Shown here: piece after piece, positions 1-10,600 of the stretch
Numbering within the stretch: position 1 is the stretch's first letter
How the letters are laid out: each line of letters begins with the position of its first letter
Origin: Gammaproteobacteria bacterium
GTDB taxonomy: Bacteria > Pseudomonadota > Gammaproteobacteria > Pseudomonadales > Litorivicinaceae
Assembly (NCBI GenBank): GCA_024640985.1
Contig: JAHEDY010000011.1
Location: 1 to 64,000, forward strand
Direction of reading: 5' to 3'
Length of the DNA: 64,000 nucleotides
Position numbers and translations under genes: made by a program
The notes under the pieces: model-generated
Database searches by the model: none
Told to the model about the DNA's origin: nothing
The model's input: only the letters and a program-made list of their open reading frames with translations

Positions 1-235
1 TGAGAAGGTGTGATGCAGGGACATCTAAGTCTTTGATGCGTAGCTTCAACCAGTAGTCTTCTAGCTTGGCTAAGACAGCTTTGGAAGCCTGTTGAGCCTG
101 ACTAGGTGACTTGGTTCTAAGGCAGAGAATGATGCGTTGCTTTGAGTAATAAGAACGTACGTCATTAGGTACTTGTTTAGAGAAATAGAACACACCATCT
201 TTGCGATAAGTGTACTTAGGATTTGTATACTGCAT
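1..235 (-). CDS. Tyrosine recombinase/phage integrase, N-terminal part (partial)
   Basis: This gene runs off the left edge, so only about 78 N-terminal residues are visible. It reads on the minus strand from an ATG at 235, in a different frame from the 70..276 ORF in the track. The start (MQYTNPKYTYRKDGVFYFSKQVPNDVR, in two pieces: YTYRKDGVFYF and KQVPNDVR) looks like the DUF6538-type N-terminal domain of phage-like integrases, followed by a helical stretch rich in Gln/Ala/Lys typical of the SAM-like core-binding domain. The catalytic domain would lie outside the window. The gene starts about 75 bp beyond the 3' end of a tRNA-Arg and reads away from it, the usual arrangement for an island integrase beside its attachment site. 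The family call is by pattern recognition only. Confidence 0.72.
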   Translation of the reverse strand, partial: MQYTNPKYTYRKDGVFYFSKQVPNDVRSYYSKQRIILCLRTKSPSQAQQASKAVLAKLEDYWLKLRIKDLDVPASHLL

Positions 236-310
236 TGTCTACCACCATCAGAGTCTGAGTAGGTTTGTGTAGACATATGAATGACTTAGGTGTGCCTAAG
301 GGTGGGGCAA

Positions 311-387
311 TGGTGTCCCGAACAGGAATCGAACCTGTGACCTGCCGCTTAGGAGGCGGCCGCTCTATCCTACTGAGCTACCGGGAC
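311..387 (-). tRNA. tRNA-Arg (anticodon CCT)
   Basis: Read on the minus strand, the sequence folds as a full cloverleaf: acceptor GTCCCGG pairs with TCGGGAC, followed by an encoded ACCA. The anticodon stem GCCGC/GCGGC holds the loop CTCCTAA, which gives anticodon CCT (AGG codons, Arg). The T arm is ACAGG-TTCGATT-CCTGT. The gene is intact and CCA-encoded. tRNA-Arg(CCT) genes are common integration targets, and an integrase gene begins just beyond its 3' end. Confidence 0.95.
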
Positions 388-473
388 GTGAGTTGTGCTT
401 AACGAACAGGCGGCTAGGAGACTAACACGAGTCAACCCCTAGTCCCATACTCAGTTTCCGGTAAACTCTCGAC

Positions 474-1082
474 ATGATTTTCGAACCCGTATCGTTGAAT
501 ATTTCACAAGTCAGTTGTGAGCGTGATGATCGCTTGCTATTCCAAAATTTGTCGTTTGCATTGAGCTCTGGTGACATTTTGCGTGTGGCGGGACCCAACG
601 GTGCTGGAAAGACAACGCTTCTCAGGATGATTGCCGGCCTTTTTGAGGTTCAGGATGGTGTGATTACGATTGACCAAGAACCACTGAGCGACCGGCGTCA
701 TCAAGTGCTCTACATTGGACACAAACCTCAAGTCTCGCGGGACTTGACGGTCATCGACAATCTCAAGTTTCTAACTGGATTTGATGAGCCGATAGTGAAA
801 CAAGCATTAATCGATGTGGGACTACGTGGTTATCACGACTCACTGGTTAAAGAGTTGTCGCAAGGTCAGGGACGCCGATGTGCACTTGCGAGACTCTGGT
901 GCTCAGAGGCTCCCATTTGGATCCTCGACGAACCATATACGGCCTTGGATATAACAATGGTTGACACTTTGGATCTGAAAATTAATGCGCATGTCGCGCA
1001 AGGCGGCCTCTGCCTTTTCACCACACACCAACCACCTCAATCACTTAACTTTGAGACTTTGGAGCTTGGCTGTGTCGATTGA
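474..1082 (+). CDS. ccmA: Heme exporter ATP-binding protein CcmA
   Basis: CcmA is the cytoplasmic ATPase of the CcmABCD complex, which releases holo-CcmE after heme loading during System I cytochrome c maturation. The 202-residue protein has a Walker A motif (GPNGAGKTT, about residues 40-48), an ABC signature-like LSQGQGRR and a Walker B with ILDEP. The length fits the family. It is the first gene of a nine-gene ccm operon, and its end overlaps the GTG start of ccmB by 11 bp. The ATG at 474 has no strong Shine-Dalgarno sequence but fits the usual CcmA N-terminus. Confidence 0.95.
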   Translation: MIFEPVSLNISQVSCERDDRLLFQNLSFALSSGDILRVAGPNGAGKTTLLRMIAGLFEVQDGVITIDQEPLSDRRHQVLYIGHKPQVSRDLTVIDNLKFLTGFDEPIVKQALIDVGLRGYHDSLVKELSQGQGRRCALARLWCSEAPIWILDEPYTALDITMVDTLDLKINAHVAQGGLCLFTTHQPPQSLNFETLELGCVD

Positions 1083-1746
1083 AAAACGCATGCTTGCGCG
1101 GGAATTGAAGCTGGCTGCTGCGCGTCCAGGCGACATTTTCAAACCCATGTGGTTTTTGATGCTGGTGATTTCGATGGTGCCTTTGGCACTCTCGCCAGAT
1201 TCCGCGCTACTCGCTGACATTGGTTCTGCCATGATCTGGGTTGCGACCCTTTTGGCGCTTTTACTGAACACCGAGCATTTGTTTCAGTCGGATTTCTCCG
1301 ACGGTGTTCTCGAGCAGTGGTTATTTTTGGACCGGCCCTTGGCTTGGCTCGTGGGTTTAAAATTAATTGTGCATTGGTTGTTTCATGTGGTTCCGCTGAT
1401 CTGTATCACACCCATTGCTGGATTGATGTTGTCAGTACCAACGGATGTCTTAATTGCGTTATTGATGACGCTCGTGGTCGCCACGCCAGCCTTGACTTGT
1501 TTTTCTGGATTGGGCGCAGCCCTTACCCTTGGATCATCACGATCTGGTATCCTTGGCGTGTTGGTCATGATGCCATTGTTTGTACCGGTGGTGATCTTGG
1601 CTGCTGGTGTGTTAATCCGGGCCACGGATGGTTCTGAAATCCTGCCTTTAATTGCATTGCTGGGAGCATTCAGTCTCGTTGCGGCGACACTGGTGCCGAT
1701 CGCGGTGTCTGCGGCAATTCGGTTGAATATAGGAGGTTCTAACTAA
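1072..1746 (+). CDS. ccmB: Heme exporter membrane protein CcmB
   Basis: CcmB is the multi-spanning inner-membrane partner of CcmA. I place the start at the GTG at 1072 (SIEKRMLARELKLAAARPGD follows), not at 985 as in the ORF track, because the upstream residues are a shadow of ccmA. This gives 224 residues, close to the usual length of about 220. The sequence shows roughly six hydrophobic segments. The gene overlaps ccmA by 11 bp and its last base is shared with the ccmC start codon, so translational coupling is likely. Confidence 0.93.
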   Translation: MSIEKRMLARELKLAAARPGDIFKPMWFLMLVISMVPLALSPDSALLADIGSAMIWVATLLALLLNTEHLFQSDFSDGVLEQWLFLDRPLAWLVGLKLIVHWLFHVVPLICITPIAGLMLSVPTDVLIALLMTLVVATPALTCFSGLGAALTLGSSRSGILGVLVMMPLFVPVVILAAGVLIRATDGSEILPLIALLGAFSLVAATLVPIAVSAAIRLNIGGSN

Positions 1747-2486
1747 TGAGTTGGCGTTGGTTTCATCAGTGGGGTTCCCCGCGATGGTTCTATGAGCGCG
1801 CCGGTCGTTGGCAACTGGTTTGCGGTTGGCTCGCGCTGATTCTCTTAGTGGTTGGTTCCCTTTGGGGTCTCGGTTTTGCGCCTGTTGATTACCAGCAAGG
1901 CAACAGTTACCGCATCATTTATCTCCATGTTCCAGTCGCGTTCTTGGCTCAGGCGATGTATGCAGCCATGGCTGTCTGCGCGGTGGTTTTATTTGTGTGG
2001 AAAATGAAGTTGGCTGATGTTGCCATGCAGGCAATCGCTGTGACGGGATTGGCCTTTACGGTTCTATCCTTGGTGAGCGGTGCGGTTTGGGGTAAGCCGA
2101 CCTGGGGTACCTACTGGGTTTGGGATGCGCGCCTGACATCGATGCTCATTCTTAGTTTTCTCTATCTTGGATTGATTGGATTGCGAGCAGCGATTCAAGA
2201 CCCCGATCAAGCAGGTAAAGCCTGTGGCATCTTGGTGTTGGTCGGTGTGGTGAATCTCCCAATCATCAAATACTCGGTGGAGTGGTGGAATACGTTGCAC
2301 CAACCAGCAAGCTTAAAGTTGACTGAAAAACCGACGATGCCAGCCTCAATGTGGGTGCCATTATTAGTGAATATTTTAGGCTATTACATTGCTGCGGCTT
2401 ATCTGGTCTTGGGATCAATGCGTGCGATCGTCATTGGGCGCGAACGTCGTGCCTCCTGGGTCAAGGAGTTAGTCGGTCGTGCTTGA
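1746..2486 (+). CDS. ccmC: Heme handling protein CcmC
   Basis: CcmC is the inner-membrane protein that presents heme to CcmE. The 246-residue protein contains the tryptophan-rich WWD-type segment (WGKPTWGTYWVWDARLTS, about residue 117 on) and His-containing loops that bind heme in the family (YLHVPVAF and SVEWWNTLHQP). It has about six membrane segments. A clear AGGAGG-type ribosome binding site precedes the ATG, which overlaps the ccmB stop as TAATG. The end overlaps ccmD by 8 bp. Confidence 0.95.
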   Translation: MSWRWFHQWGSPRWFYERAGRWQLVCGWLALILLVVGSLWGLGFAPVDYQQGNSYRIIYLHVPVAFLAQAMYAAMAVCAVVLFVWKMKLADVAMQAIAVTGLAFTVLSLVSGAVWGKPTWGTYWVWDARLTSMLILSFLYLGLIGLRAAIQDPDQAGKACGILVLVGVVNLPIIKYSVEWWNTLHQPASLKLTEKPTMPASMWVPLLVNILGYYIAAAYLVLGSMRAIVIGRERRASWVKELVGRA

Positions 2487-2670
2487 GTTCCAGTTCGAAT
2501 CTTTGATGGCTTTTTTAGCAATGGCACCCCACGGTGCCTATGTCTGGCCTGTTTATGTTCTAGGCCTGTTGATTCTTGGTGGTTTGACTTGGATGAATCT
2601 GCGACAGCATCGGCAAGCAATTCGCTTGGTCAAGCGACAACTCGAACGTGAGGAAACACATGAATCCTAA
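2479..2670 (+). CDS. ccmD: Heme exporter accessory protein CcmD
   Basis: This small protein of 63 residues has one membrane span ([17 protein letters not shown]) followed by a basic, charged cytoplasmic tail, the normal form of CcmD. In the family it stabilises the CcmABC-CcmE interaction. It starts with GTG at 2479 inside the end of ccmC and overlaps the start of ccmE by 11 bp. The call depends partly on position, since CcmD is poorly conserved. Confidence 0.88.
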   Translation: MLEFQFESLMAFLAMAPHGAYVWPVYVLGLLILGGLTWMNLRQHRQAIRLVKRQLEREETHES

Positions 2671-3115
2671 ACGCAAGCAACGGATGTTGATTATTTTGGG
2701 CTTGGTGTCTGGCTTGGGCGTGGCCGTCGGCTTGGTGATGTATGCACTGAGCCAGAACATTAACCTGTTTTTTACACCCAGTCAGATTGCGACTGGTCAA
2801 GCGCCTTCAGCGCAACTGATTCGGGTCGGAGGGATGGTGGCTGATGGAACTGTTGACCGTGATCCGCAAAGTTTGAAAGTCGCTTTTGATGTCACGGACT
2901 TTGACCATCAGGTGCGTGTGACCTATGAAGGAATCCTTCCTGACCTCTTTCGGGAGGGGCAAGGGGTTGTGGTGCAGGGCCGGATCAATCAAGGCCAGTT
3001 TGTCGCCAGTGAAGTACTGGCAAAGCATGATGAGAACTACATGCCACCGGAGGTCACTGAAGCGCTCCGTCAATCGGGAAAACTTGATCAGATAAAAGGA
3101 GGGCAGCAGCAATGA
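2660..3115 (+). CDS. ccmE: Periplasmic heme chaperone CcmE
   Basis: CcmE binds heme covalently and passes it to the CcmFH lyase. I use the ATG at 2660 ([10 protein letters not shown]), giving 151 residues; the track start at 2648 adds residues from the ccmD overlap. The protein has an N-terminal membrane anchor at about residues 9-30, an OB-fold beta domain, and the heme-binding HxxxY motif HDENY with His123 and Tyr127. It overlaps ccmF by 4 bp. Confidence 0.95.
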   Translation: MNPKRKQRMLIILGLVSGLGVAVGLVMYALSQNINLFFTPSQIATGQAPSAQLIRVGGMVADGTVDRDPQSLKVAFDVTDFDHQVRVTYEGILPDLFREGQGVVVQGRINQGQFVASEVLAKHDENYMPPEVTEALRQSGKLDQIKGGQQQ

Positions 3116-5088
3116 TTCCAGAAATCGGGCATTTTGCCCTTGTGCTCGCGTTCGCGATTGCGATCTGCCTCGCGGTCTTCCCTTTGTATGGCTATCTGAG
3201 TAATCAGCAAGGTTTTTGCGCAACCGCCAAACCCTTGGCCCTCCTTCAAGGACTGGCATTAGCGGTGTCCTTTGGGGTGTTGATGTATGGCTTTTTAGCG
3301 CACGATTTCAGTGTCAAATATGTCGCTGATAACTCAAATTTGGACTTACCTTGGTATTTTCGAATGAGTGCAGTCTGGGGTGCGCATGAGGGATCTTTAC
3401 TTCTTTGGGCCCTGATTCTTGCATTCTGGGGCGTCACGGTGGCCTTATTCAGTCGTGGAATTCCCGATCATATGTCGGCGCTTGTCCTATCAGTCATGGG
3501 GATGATCAGTGTTGGTTTTCTGGCCTTTATGCTGTTTACGAGTAACCCATTTGTTCGCATTTTGCCGTTTTCACCGGCCAATGGAGCGGATTTAAATCCT
3601 TTGCTCCAGGATCCGGGCCTGATCTTCCATCCACCGATGCTATACATGGGCTACGTGGGATTGTCAGTGGCCTTTGCGTTTGCCATGGCGTCACTGATTT
3701 CCGGAAAGCTCGATGCGACTTGGGCACGATGGTCGAGGCCCTGGACGACCATTGCTTGGGCCTTCCTCACGCTTGGGATCGCACTTGGTAGTTGGTGGGC
3801 CTACTACGAACTTGGCTGGGGCGGCTGGTGGTTCTGGGATCCCGTTGAAAATGCATCGTTAATTCCTTGGTTAGTGGCGACAGCCCTCATGCACTCATTG
3901 GCAGTGACTGAGAAGCGAGGACTATTCAGAAGTTGGACGTTACTGTTGGCCATTGCTGCATTCTCGTTATCGTTGTTGGGAACCTTCCTGGTGCGTTCAG
4001 GTGTGCTCACGTCGGTTCACGCGTTTGCTAATGATCCTGAACGCGGTGTATTCATCCTGGGATTTTTGATTGTTGTGATCGGTGGGTCTTTGACTCTCTA
4101 CGCCATTCGAGCGTCGAAGGTCTCTGAGCCAGGTGAATTTGCTTGGATTTCGCGCGAATCATTCCTGTTGTTCAACAACCTCATTCTCACAGTCATGGCA
4201 GTCAGCGTTTTGTTGGGAACGCTCTACCCGTTGCTGGTTGATGCCGTCGGTGGTGGAAAAGTCTCAGTGGGACCTCCGTTCTTTAATGCTGTCTTTGTCC
4301 CGTTGACCGCCATCTTAGTCAGTGGGATGGCCTTTGGCCCGCTGGCAAAATGGCGCCAATCAGAGGATCCAAGACTCTTTCGACCGCTGATCGTGACCTT
4401 GATCGTCAGCGTTGTGGTTGGCCTCGCATGGCCCAGTATATTGGGCGGTCAATATTCCATTGGGACTGCGATCGGGGTTGCTCTCGCCTTGTGGGTTGCG
4501 ATTGCTACGGCCGTCGATTTTGTCAAAAAAGTTGGCCTCTATGGGGGAGTAGGTACGACTCTCGCGCGCGTCGAACGAGGCATGATTGGGATGTGGCTCG
4601 CACACTTTGGGCTGGCATTGACCATTTTTGGTGTGGTGATGGTGGAAAATCACACAGAGCACCGTGATCTTCGGATGGGTGTTGGTGATTCTCAGAACCT
4701 GGGTCCCTACGATGTTCTGATGACAGATTTGACCGTGATCAATGGTCCGAATTATGTCGCTGATCAAGCGACATTTGAGATCTACCAGGGTGATGCTCTG
4801 TACAAGACGGTGACTCCTCAGAAACGACGCTACAACGCTTCAGGAATGGTGATGACTGAAGCAGCCATTGATTCTGGCGTCACCAGAGATCTGTATATTG
4901 CGATGGGCGAACCATTGGATGGTGGCGATTGGGCTGTGCGATTGTCTGTGAAACCATTCGTCGACTGGATTTGGGCTGGTGCTTTCTTCATGGGCTTGGG
5001 GGGTTTCGTCTCCATCACCGATAAGCGTTATCGCCAACGTGTTCGAGAAGAGAAGGAAGCGGGCGCTGCTGAAGGGGCTACAGCATGA
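3112..5088 (+). CDS. ccmF: Cytochrome c heme lyase subunit CcmF
   Basis: CcmF is the large integral membrane subunit of the heme lyase that attaches heme to apocytochrome c. The 658-residue protein has many membrane spans and the WWD signature ([18 protein letters not shown], around residue 240), plus a conserved [11 protein letters not shown] segment and a periplasmic domain near the C-terminus. The length fits the family (about 650). It has an AGGAGG-like ribosome binding site and 4-bp overlaps with both neighbours. Confidence 0.96.
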   Translation: MIPEIGHFALVLAFAIAICLAVFPLYGYLSNQQGFCATAKPLALLQGLALAVSFGVLMYGFLAHDFSVKYVADNSNLDLPWYFRMSAVWGAHEGSLLLWALILAFWGVTVALFSRGIPDHMSALVLSVMGMISVGFLAFMLFTSNPFVRILPFSPANGADLNPLLQDPGLIFHPPMLYMGYVGLSVAFAFAMASLISGKLDATWARWSRPWTTIAWAFLTLGIALGSWWAYYELGWGGWWFWDPVENASLIPWLVATALMHSLAVTEKRGLFRSWTLLLAIAAFSLSLLGTFLVRSGVLTSVHAFANDPERGVFILGFLIVVIGGSLTLYAIRASKVSEPGEFAWISRESFLLFNNLILTVMAVSVLLGTLYPLLVDAVGGGKVSVGPPFFNAVFVPLTAILVSGMAFGPLAKWRQSEDPRLFRPLIVTLIVSVVVGLAWPSILGGQYSIGTAIGVALALWVAIATAVDFVKKVGLYGGVGTTLARVERGMIGMWLAHFGLALTIFGVVMVENHTEHRDLRMGVGDSQNLGPYDVLMTDLTVINGPNYVADQATFEIYQGDALYKTVTPQKRRYNASGMVMTEAAIDSGVTRDLYIAMGEPLDGGDWAVRLSVKPFVDWIWAGAFFMGLGGFVSITDKRYRQRVREEKEAGAAEGATA

Positions 5089-5603
5089 ATCGAATCATGG
5101 TGTGGCTGCCTTTGGCTGTGTTTGCGATTTTGGTCGGTTTCTTTTTTAAAGGGCTCACCTTGGATCCTCGCGAGCAACCATCGGCCTTGATTGGTCAGCC
5201 AGTTCCGGAGTTTCAACTGACCGATCTGAATACGGGTCAACCGTTATCGCGAGAACAACTCCCGCAGCAGCCATTTCTGCTGAATGTCTGGGCGAGTTGG
5301 TGCATTACTTGTCAGGTGGAGCACCCTTACCTGACGCAACTTTCTCAACAGATGCCTGTGGTTGGTTTGAATTACAAAGACACCGAAACTGCAGCCAAAA
5401 ATTGGCTGCAAAAGCTCGGCGATCCTTACGCCGTGCAGATCTTTGATCCAACGGGTCGTTTGGGACTCGATTTGGGCGTCGCAGGAGCTCCTGAGACCTT
5501 TCTTGTTGACGGCAGTGGTGTGATCCACGCGCGAATCCAAGGTGAAGTCAACCAGCGTGTTTTCGAGCGCCAGATTCAACCGCTACTTGAGACTTTTCAA
5601 TGA
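5085..5603 (+). CDS. ccmG: Thiol:disulfide interchange protein CcmG/DsbE
   Basis: CcmG is a membrane-anchored periplasmic thioredoxin-like protein that reduces apocytochrome thiols before heme ligation. The 172 residues comprise an N-terminal anchor (about residues 5-22) and a thioredoxin fold with the active site WCITC (Cys73 and Cys76). A GAPETFLVD segment provides the conserved cis-proline region (normally GVYGAPETF). It lies in the ccm operon with 4-bp overlaps on both sides. Confidence 0.95.
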   Translation: MNRIMVWLPLAVFAILVGFFFKGLTLDPREQPSALIGQPVPEFQLTDLNTGQPLSREQLPQQPFLLNVWASWCITCQVEHPYLTQLSQQMPVVGLNYKDTETAAKNWLQKLGDPYAVQIFDPTGRLGLDLGVAGAPETFLVDGSGVIHARIQGEVNQRVFERQIQPLLETFQ

Positions 5604-6028
5604 TCAAATCCATGTTGACGGCCGGGCTCATGGCTTGGCTGATGAGTGTTGCGATGGTGACCCATGGGGCCATCGAAACCTATCAATTCGATTCACCTGA
5701 GCAAGAAGAACGTTTCCGTCAATTGGGCTTTGAACTCCGTTGTCCTAAATGCCAAAACCAAGCCATTGGGGACTCAGATGCGGAAATCTCTGGTGATCTG
5801 CGAGCTGAGGTCTATCGCTTGATCATCGAAGGCGCGACCGATGAAGAAATCAAGGAATTTATGGTGGCTCGGTACGGTCGATATGTGCTCTATAGCCCGC
5901 CCTTGGATCGGCAAACGTTCATTTTATGGTTTGGCCCGGCTGGTCTTTTGGTGATTGGTGGGATCGTGGTTGCGCTTCGTATTCGGCGGTCAAAACACGC
6001 ATTGGAGCAGGGAGAATCTAACGCATGA
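5600..6028 (+). CDS. ccmH: Cytochrome c maturation protein CcmH
   Basis: CcmH supplies a thiol pair that works with CcmG and CcmF on apocytochrome c. The 142-residue protein has a signal peptide (about residues 1-24), the LRCPKCQNQ motif with Cys48 and Cys51, and a C-terminal membrane anchor near residues 105-125. This is the short form of CcmH: the TPR part found fused in E. coli CcmH is a separate gene here (ccmI). Confidence 0.95.
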   Translation: MIKSMLTAGLMAWLMSVAMVTHGAIETYQFDSPEQEERFRQLGFELRCPKCQNQAIGDSDAEISGDLRAEVYRLIIEGATDEEIKEFMVARYGRYVLYSPPLDRQTFILWFGPAGLLVIGGIVVALRIRRSKHALEQGESNA

Positions 6029-6858
6029 TTTGGATGGGATTGCTCGCAGCAACCGTCTTGGCAGGATTGCTCTGGGCTTTGCGTGGTTTTGGTCGACAAG
6101 GTCTTCTGATCGCACTTCTGCTAACGCTGATGACAGCTGGCGGGTCTGCCTATATGTACTGGTATTTAGGCGCTTATGAAATGTCCTTGTCGACAGAGGC
6201 ACTGAATGCTCTTCCGGAAGAAGAGCGTGCCTATGTCATCGCCCAAGCCGCTCAAGATGAATTCTTAGCCAGAAATCGGGTGGCTGACCAAGACATTGTG
6301 AATTTGTTTCAGCTGGCGCTTGAACTCGACCCAAACCAAGTTACCGCGCTTGGATCTCTTGGCATCATTGCATTTGAAGCCTCAGATTATCAGCAGTCGG
6401 TCAATTATTGGACACGGATGCTTGGCCAACTACCGCCTGGTTCTGAGCAAGCGAAAGCTATTGAAGTGGGCATTGCTCGCGCGACTGAGCGTGCGAACCA
6501 ACAGTTATCTGAAAAAGCGCAACTCGGTGATGCGACAATTGATTTGTCGGTTGCATTGAATCAGGCAATTCCCGAGAGTTTGAAAGATGCAACCGTTTTC
6601 GTATTTGCTCGCGAAGTTAACGGTTCACCAAGACCCCTTGTCGCGCGTCGTTTGTCGGTGACGGACTTGCCGATGACTGTGCGCTTATCGAATGAAGACG
6701 CTTTGATGGGTGGACGATTGCACCAAGGACTCGCGGTAGAAATTGCTGCTCGACTCACCGTGGGAGACGCCAACGGCAGTGATGGAGACTGGATGGGCGG
6801 TCCTGTCCTCTTGACCTTGAAAGCCGAAAATACTGCTGAGATTCGATTAAAACCCTAG
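6025..6858 (+). CDS. ccmI: Cytochrome c maturation chaperone CcmI (TPR)
   Basis: CcmI holds apocytochrome c through its TPR domain and delivers it to the CcmFH lyase. The 277 residues show two N-terminal membrane segments (about 1-18 and 28-48), a TPR-like region (LFQLALELDPNQVTALGSLG, about residues 95-150), and a C-terminal beta-rich domain with the FVFAREVNGSPRPLVARR pattern seen in the periplasmic part of CcmI. It is short compared with CcmI proteins of around 400 residues and appears to have fewer TPR units. It is the last gene of the ccm operon. Confidence 0.9.
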   Translation: MIWMGLLAATVLAGLLWALRGFGRQGLLIALLLTLMTAGGSAYMYWYLGAYEMSLSTEALNALPEEERAYVIAQAAQDEFLARNRVADQDIVNLFQLALELDPNQVTALGSLGIIAFEASDYQQSVNYWTRMLGQLPPGSEQAKAIEVGIARATERANQQLSEKAQLGDATIDLSVALNQAIPESLKDATVFVFAREVNGSPRPLVARRLSVTDLPMTVRLSNEDALMGGRLHQGLAVEIAARLTVGDANGSDGDWMGGPVLLTLKAENTAEIRLKP

Positions 6859-6938
6859 CCGATTGAGAAGTGTTGCGTTTTCTAACGAGGGGTTCATACT
6901 AGAGCTCGTACTGAAGGATCAGTGTCGAGTAAATAGTC

Positions 6939-7601
6939 ATGGCAGACGGATTAAGTTATGTGCCGTTCAAACCAGCGCTAGGGTTGGTTGAACACATTGC
7001 ACTTCATATTGAGCACCAGATTGTGGCCGGCGTCTTGCGGTCTGGGGATCGGATTCAAGAATCTCGAATAGTCAGTCAACTGGATGTCTCCAGAGGCTCG
7101 GTGCGTGAGTCGTTTCGGGTCCTTGAGCGACGTCGATTGATTGATGTGATCCCACGAAAAGGCGCAATTGTCACCAGCTTGAGCCCAACACGGGTCCGCG
7201 ATCTTACCTCTGTGCTCCCATCGCTTTTGACTCAAGTGGTTACTGATCTCATTTCGAATTGGTCGGATCAACATTCCCAATCGATCCAGCGTGCAATGGA
7301 AATTTCTGAAGGGAAGTTTGGCTGCGTCAATCCTGTCAGTGTTCTGGAGATGATGTGTCAACTCCACCCCAATCGGGTCTATCTCGAATTAATCGATGAC
7401 CTCATTCCGACGTTTGATCGCGTGTTTTCGAAATTAGTTCGGTCGAATTTGGCGGGCGTCGAATTACTCGATCAACTTCTGAAGTTGAAGGTGATCCCGG
7501 CGCTAGAAGCTGGTGAAAGGGAGCAGGTTGTCGATCACGTCACCGAACTTTGTCGCATGCTTGAACGTAAATATCTTGAAACTCTGGAGCGCACTGGATA
7601 G
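6939..7601 (+). CDS. GntR-family transcriptional regulator
   Basis: The 220-residue protein has an N-terminal winged-helix domain of GntR type (about residues 15-80), with the motif GDRIQESRIVSQLDVSRGSVRESFRVLERR, quoted here in meaning as ESRIVSQLDVSRGSVRESFR, and a GAIVTSLS wing. The remaining helices resemble an FCD-type ligand domain, but the metal-binding His residues are not obvious. In pseudomonads a GntR regulator also precedes smc-zipA-ligA, so this context looks conserved. Its targets and ligand are unknown. It lies 33 bp upstream of smc. Confidence 0.85.
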   Translation: MADGLSYVPFKPALGLVEHIALHIEHQIVAGVLRSGDRIQESRIVSQLDVSRGSVRESFRVLERRRLIDVIPRKGAIVTSLSPTRVRDLTSVLPSLLTQVVTDLISNWSDQHSQSIQRAMEISEGKFGCVNPVSVLEMMCQLHPNRVYLELIDDLIPTFDRVFSKLVRSNLAGVELLDQLLKLKVIPALEAGEREQVVDHVTELCRMLERKYLETLERTG

Positions 7602-7634
7602 CTTCCTAGTAATCGACAGTGGAAGTTCAAAAAG

Positions 7635-10600
7635 TTGCGCTTAAAAAGTATCAAACTGGCAGGGTTTAAATCCTTTGTTGACCCGACCACCGTTCCTTTT
7701 CAGTCGAATCTGACAGCGATTGTTGGGCCAAACGGCTGCGGGAAATCGAATGTGATTGATGCGGTGCGTTGGGTGATGGGTGAGTCCAGTGCCAAGCACT
7801 TGCGTGGCGAATCCATGACCGATGTCATTTTTAACGGTTCTGTGAGTCGAAAGCCCGTTTCCCGAGCATCGATTGAGTTAGTGTTCGATAACACCGAAGG
7901 GCGTGCTGCCGGTGAGTATGCCAAATTTGCTGAAATCGCCGTCAAGCGGGAAGTCACACGCGACGGGCAATCCAAGTATTTTTTAAACGGTAGTCACTGT
8001 CGTCGACGCGACGTGACGGATTTGTTCTTAGGGACGGGCTTAGGGCCACGGTCCTACGCGATTATCGAGCAAGGCATGATTGCTCGAATTATTGAAGCGA
8101 AGCCTGAAGAATTGAGAACCTACGTTGAGGAGGCAGCTGGGGTCTCAAAGTACAAAGAACGCCGGCGTGAGACTGAGAGCCGCATTTCAAGGACACGAGA
8201 AAACCTCGATCGACTCAATGATCTGTCTGATGAACTGGGTCGTCAGTTAGATCGTCTCAAGCGGCAGGCTGATGCGGCCGAACGCTACAAAACACTGAAG
8301 GCTCAATCGAGAGACCTGGAATCTTTGGTTTTTTGGTATCAGTTACAAGACCACAAAGACAAGCAACAGCAAGAGCGTCAGGCGAAAGAAGACTGCCAAA
8401 AGATCATGGATCAATTAGCGAGTGCGCTGTCGACTAATGAACGAGGACGGATCGATGCACAGGTCGCTCGCGAGGATGCGAATCAGCTCTTGGATGCGGC
8501 GAATACTGCTTACTATACCCATGCGGCAACGCTCTCTCGCTTGGAGGCAAACAAAGAAGCCTACGAACAGCAAGTTAAACAGTTGACGGCCAATCGAGAG
8601 CGAATCCAAAACGACATCGAAACCTTGAAAACGCTGATTGCCAAAGACCGCGACGAAGGCGTCAATGCTTCTCACAAACGCGCACTGCTTGAACCGAAAC
8701 TGCAAACCATTGAGGCCGACTCAACATCCCTCGAAGCCTCGATCGCCACAATGGAAGGGCAATTAAATGCGCAAGATTCGACGCGGAGTCAATTAGCCGG
8801 AGAGCTGGGTCGAGTGAAATCCGAAGTCACTCGTCTAGAGACAGAAAAACAAGGTCTTGAGCGACAACAAAGGCTCGACAGCCAACGTTTGGAAACCATT
8901 GATCAGGCAGTGTTACAACTCTCAGACACTGATCCGCAAGTGATCGCGGAGTTGGAATCTGAATGCATGGCGCTGACTGAAAGGCTTGCTGAACAAACAG
9001 CAGAGTATGAAACGCTGAAGGCATCTTTAGAGCGCAGTCAGGCAACACTCACCGAGCGAGAAGTGTCAGTTCGCGAACATCAGGGTGTGCTGCAGAGTGC
9101 TGAAGCTGAACTTCAAAAAGCGCGTCGAATTATCGAGGCTGAGTCGCGGATCGATGACGGAGAGATCAGTGCTTGGGTTTCTCGGCAGTCTCAAATTCTT
9201 GGCCGTGTCTTGGAATACATTGAATTGCCGAGTGATGATCGGTCCGCATTTGAGGCTGCTTATCCTGAGGTGTTGAGCGCTTTCGTGTGTCAGGATCTCG
9301 AGACCTTGGACGTCGATGGCATGCCAGCAGGAGTTCGTGTGGTTTCCCTCGACTATGTCAACGAACTCCCAAAAACCGTGATAAAGACATCGATCCCTCG
9401 AGCAGCTGATGGAGAGGGTTACACCGATCAGGGCCTCCGATTTGGTCAGGGTTGGGTCGAGCGTGTGGCCGGTCGGGCGACCGGTATTCTCGAGATTCAA
9501 GCGCGTCTTCCCGATCTTGAGCATGCACAAGAACAGGCGAAAAGCCGGTTAGCTGACGTTGAAGCCGAATTCAGTCAGTTGCAAGAGGTGCGCGATCATG
9601 CGGTCATTGGGTTGAAATCGAAGTCCGAATCGTTGGCGGTATTGGAAAAACAATCGGTGCAACTGAGTCATCGGTTGGCTGGCCTTCATGCCAAAAACCA
9701 GGAAGTTGAAGCGAGTCGCTTACGCCTGCAGCGAGAAAAGCAATCGTTAATTGATGCGCAATCAAAGATCGACAAGGAGCGAGCCGACCTTGACCAGCAG
9801 TTAGAAGAGGTCACCCGCTTACGACAGTCGATTCAGGACCAGCTGACTCCAATGCATCAAACGCTTGACGCTGATAAGGCCTCCTTAGGCCGATTGCGCG
9901 ATGAGCGTAATCAACTGATGCATCTTCGCTCGGATTTACGTGTCGAAGTCGAGCGTTTGTCTGGGATTGAGTCACGGTCTCAAACACAGGTGGAACGGAT
10001 TGAAGGACAGCTCGCGAGTTTGGTCAACGAATATGAATCACTGACAAAGCACCACCACACATTGAGCGATCGCCCAGCGGTGAGTGATGCCGATTTGAAA
10101 GCAGCGGTCTCTGAAAGTCAGCGTCTGGAAACCGCGCTTCAGGTTGCTCGGCAGTCACTCGGTGAGCGAGACGAATCGCTTCGACAGTTAGAGACAGAGC
10201 GTGCGGGACTTGAACGCGACCGAGAAGCTCAGCATCAAGTATTGAACGAACGACGTTTAAAAGAGCAAGCCATTGAGATTGAGCTCAGTCGGTTGCAACA
10301 GGAACTCATGAATCGACAAGCCAATGAGGCACATCTGATCGAGATTGAGCAACGATTTGATGGTCGAGAGGCTGCTGAATCAGAATTGAATCGCATTGAC
10401 ACTCGGATCGAACGACTTGGGCCTATTAATCTGGTGGCTTTGGATGAATATCAAAAAGAATTGGAGCGGAAAGCGGAGCTTGATCATCAGCATGCTGAGC
10501 TGACCGAGGCCTTAGAGACGCTTGAGGATGCGATTCGAAAAATCGATCGTGAGACCAGAGCGCTGTTTCGCAATACCTTTGATGCGATTAACCAGTCCTT

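Noticed and set aside
70-276. 68-residue minus-strand ORF from the track
   Set aside because: Another minus-strand frame over the same bases reads as an integrase N-terminus, with a sensible domain pattern and an open frame to the edge; this ORF is a shadow.
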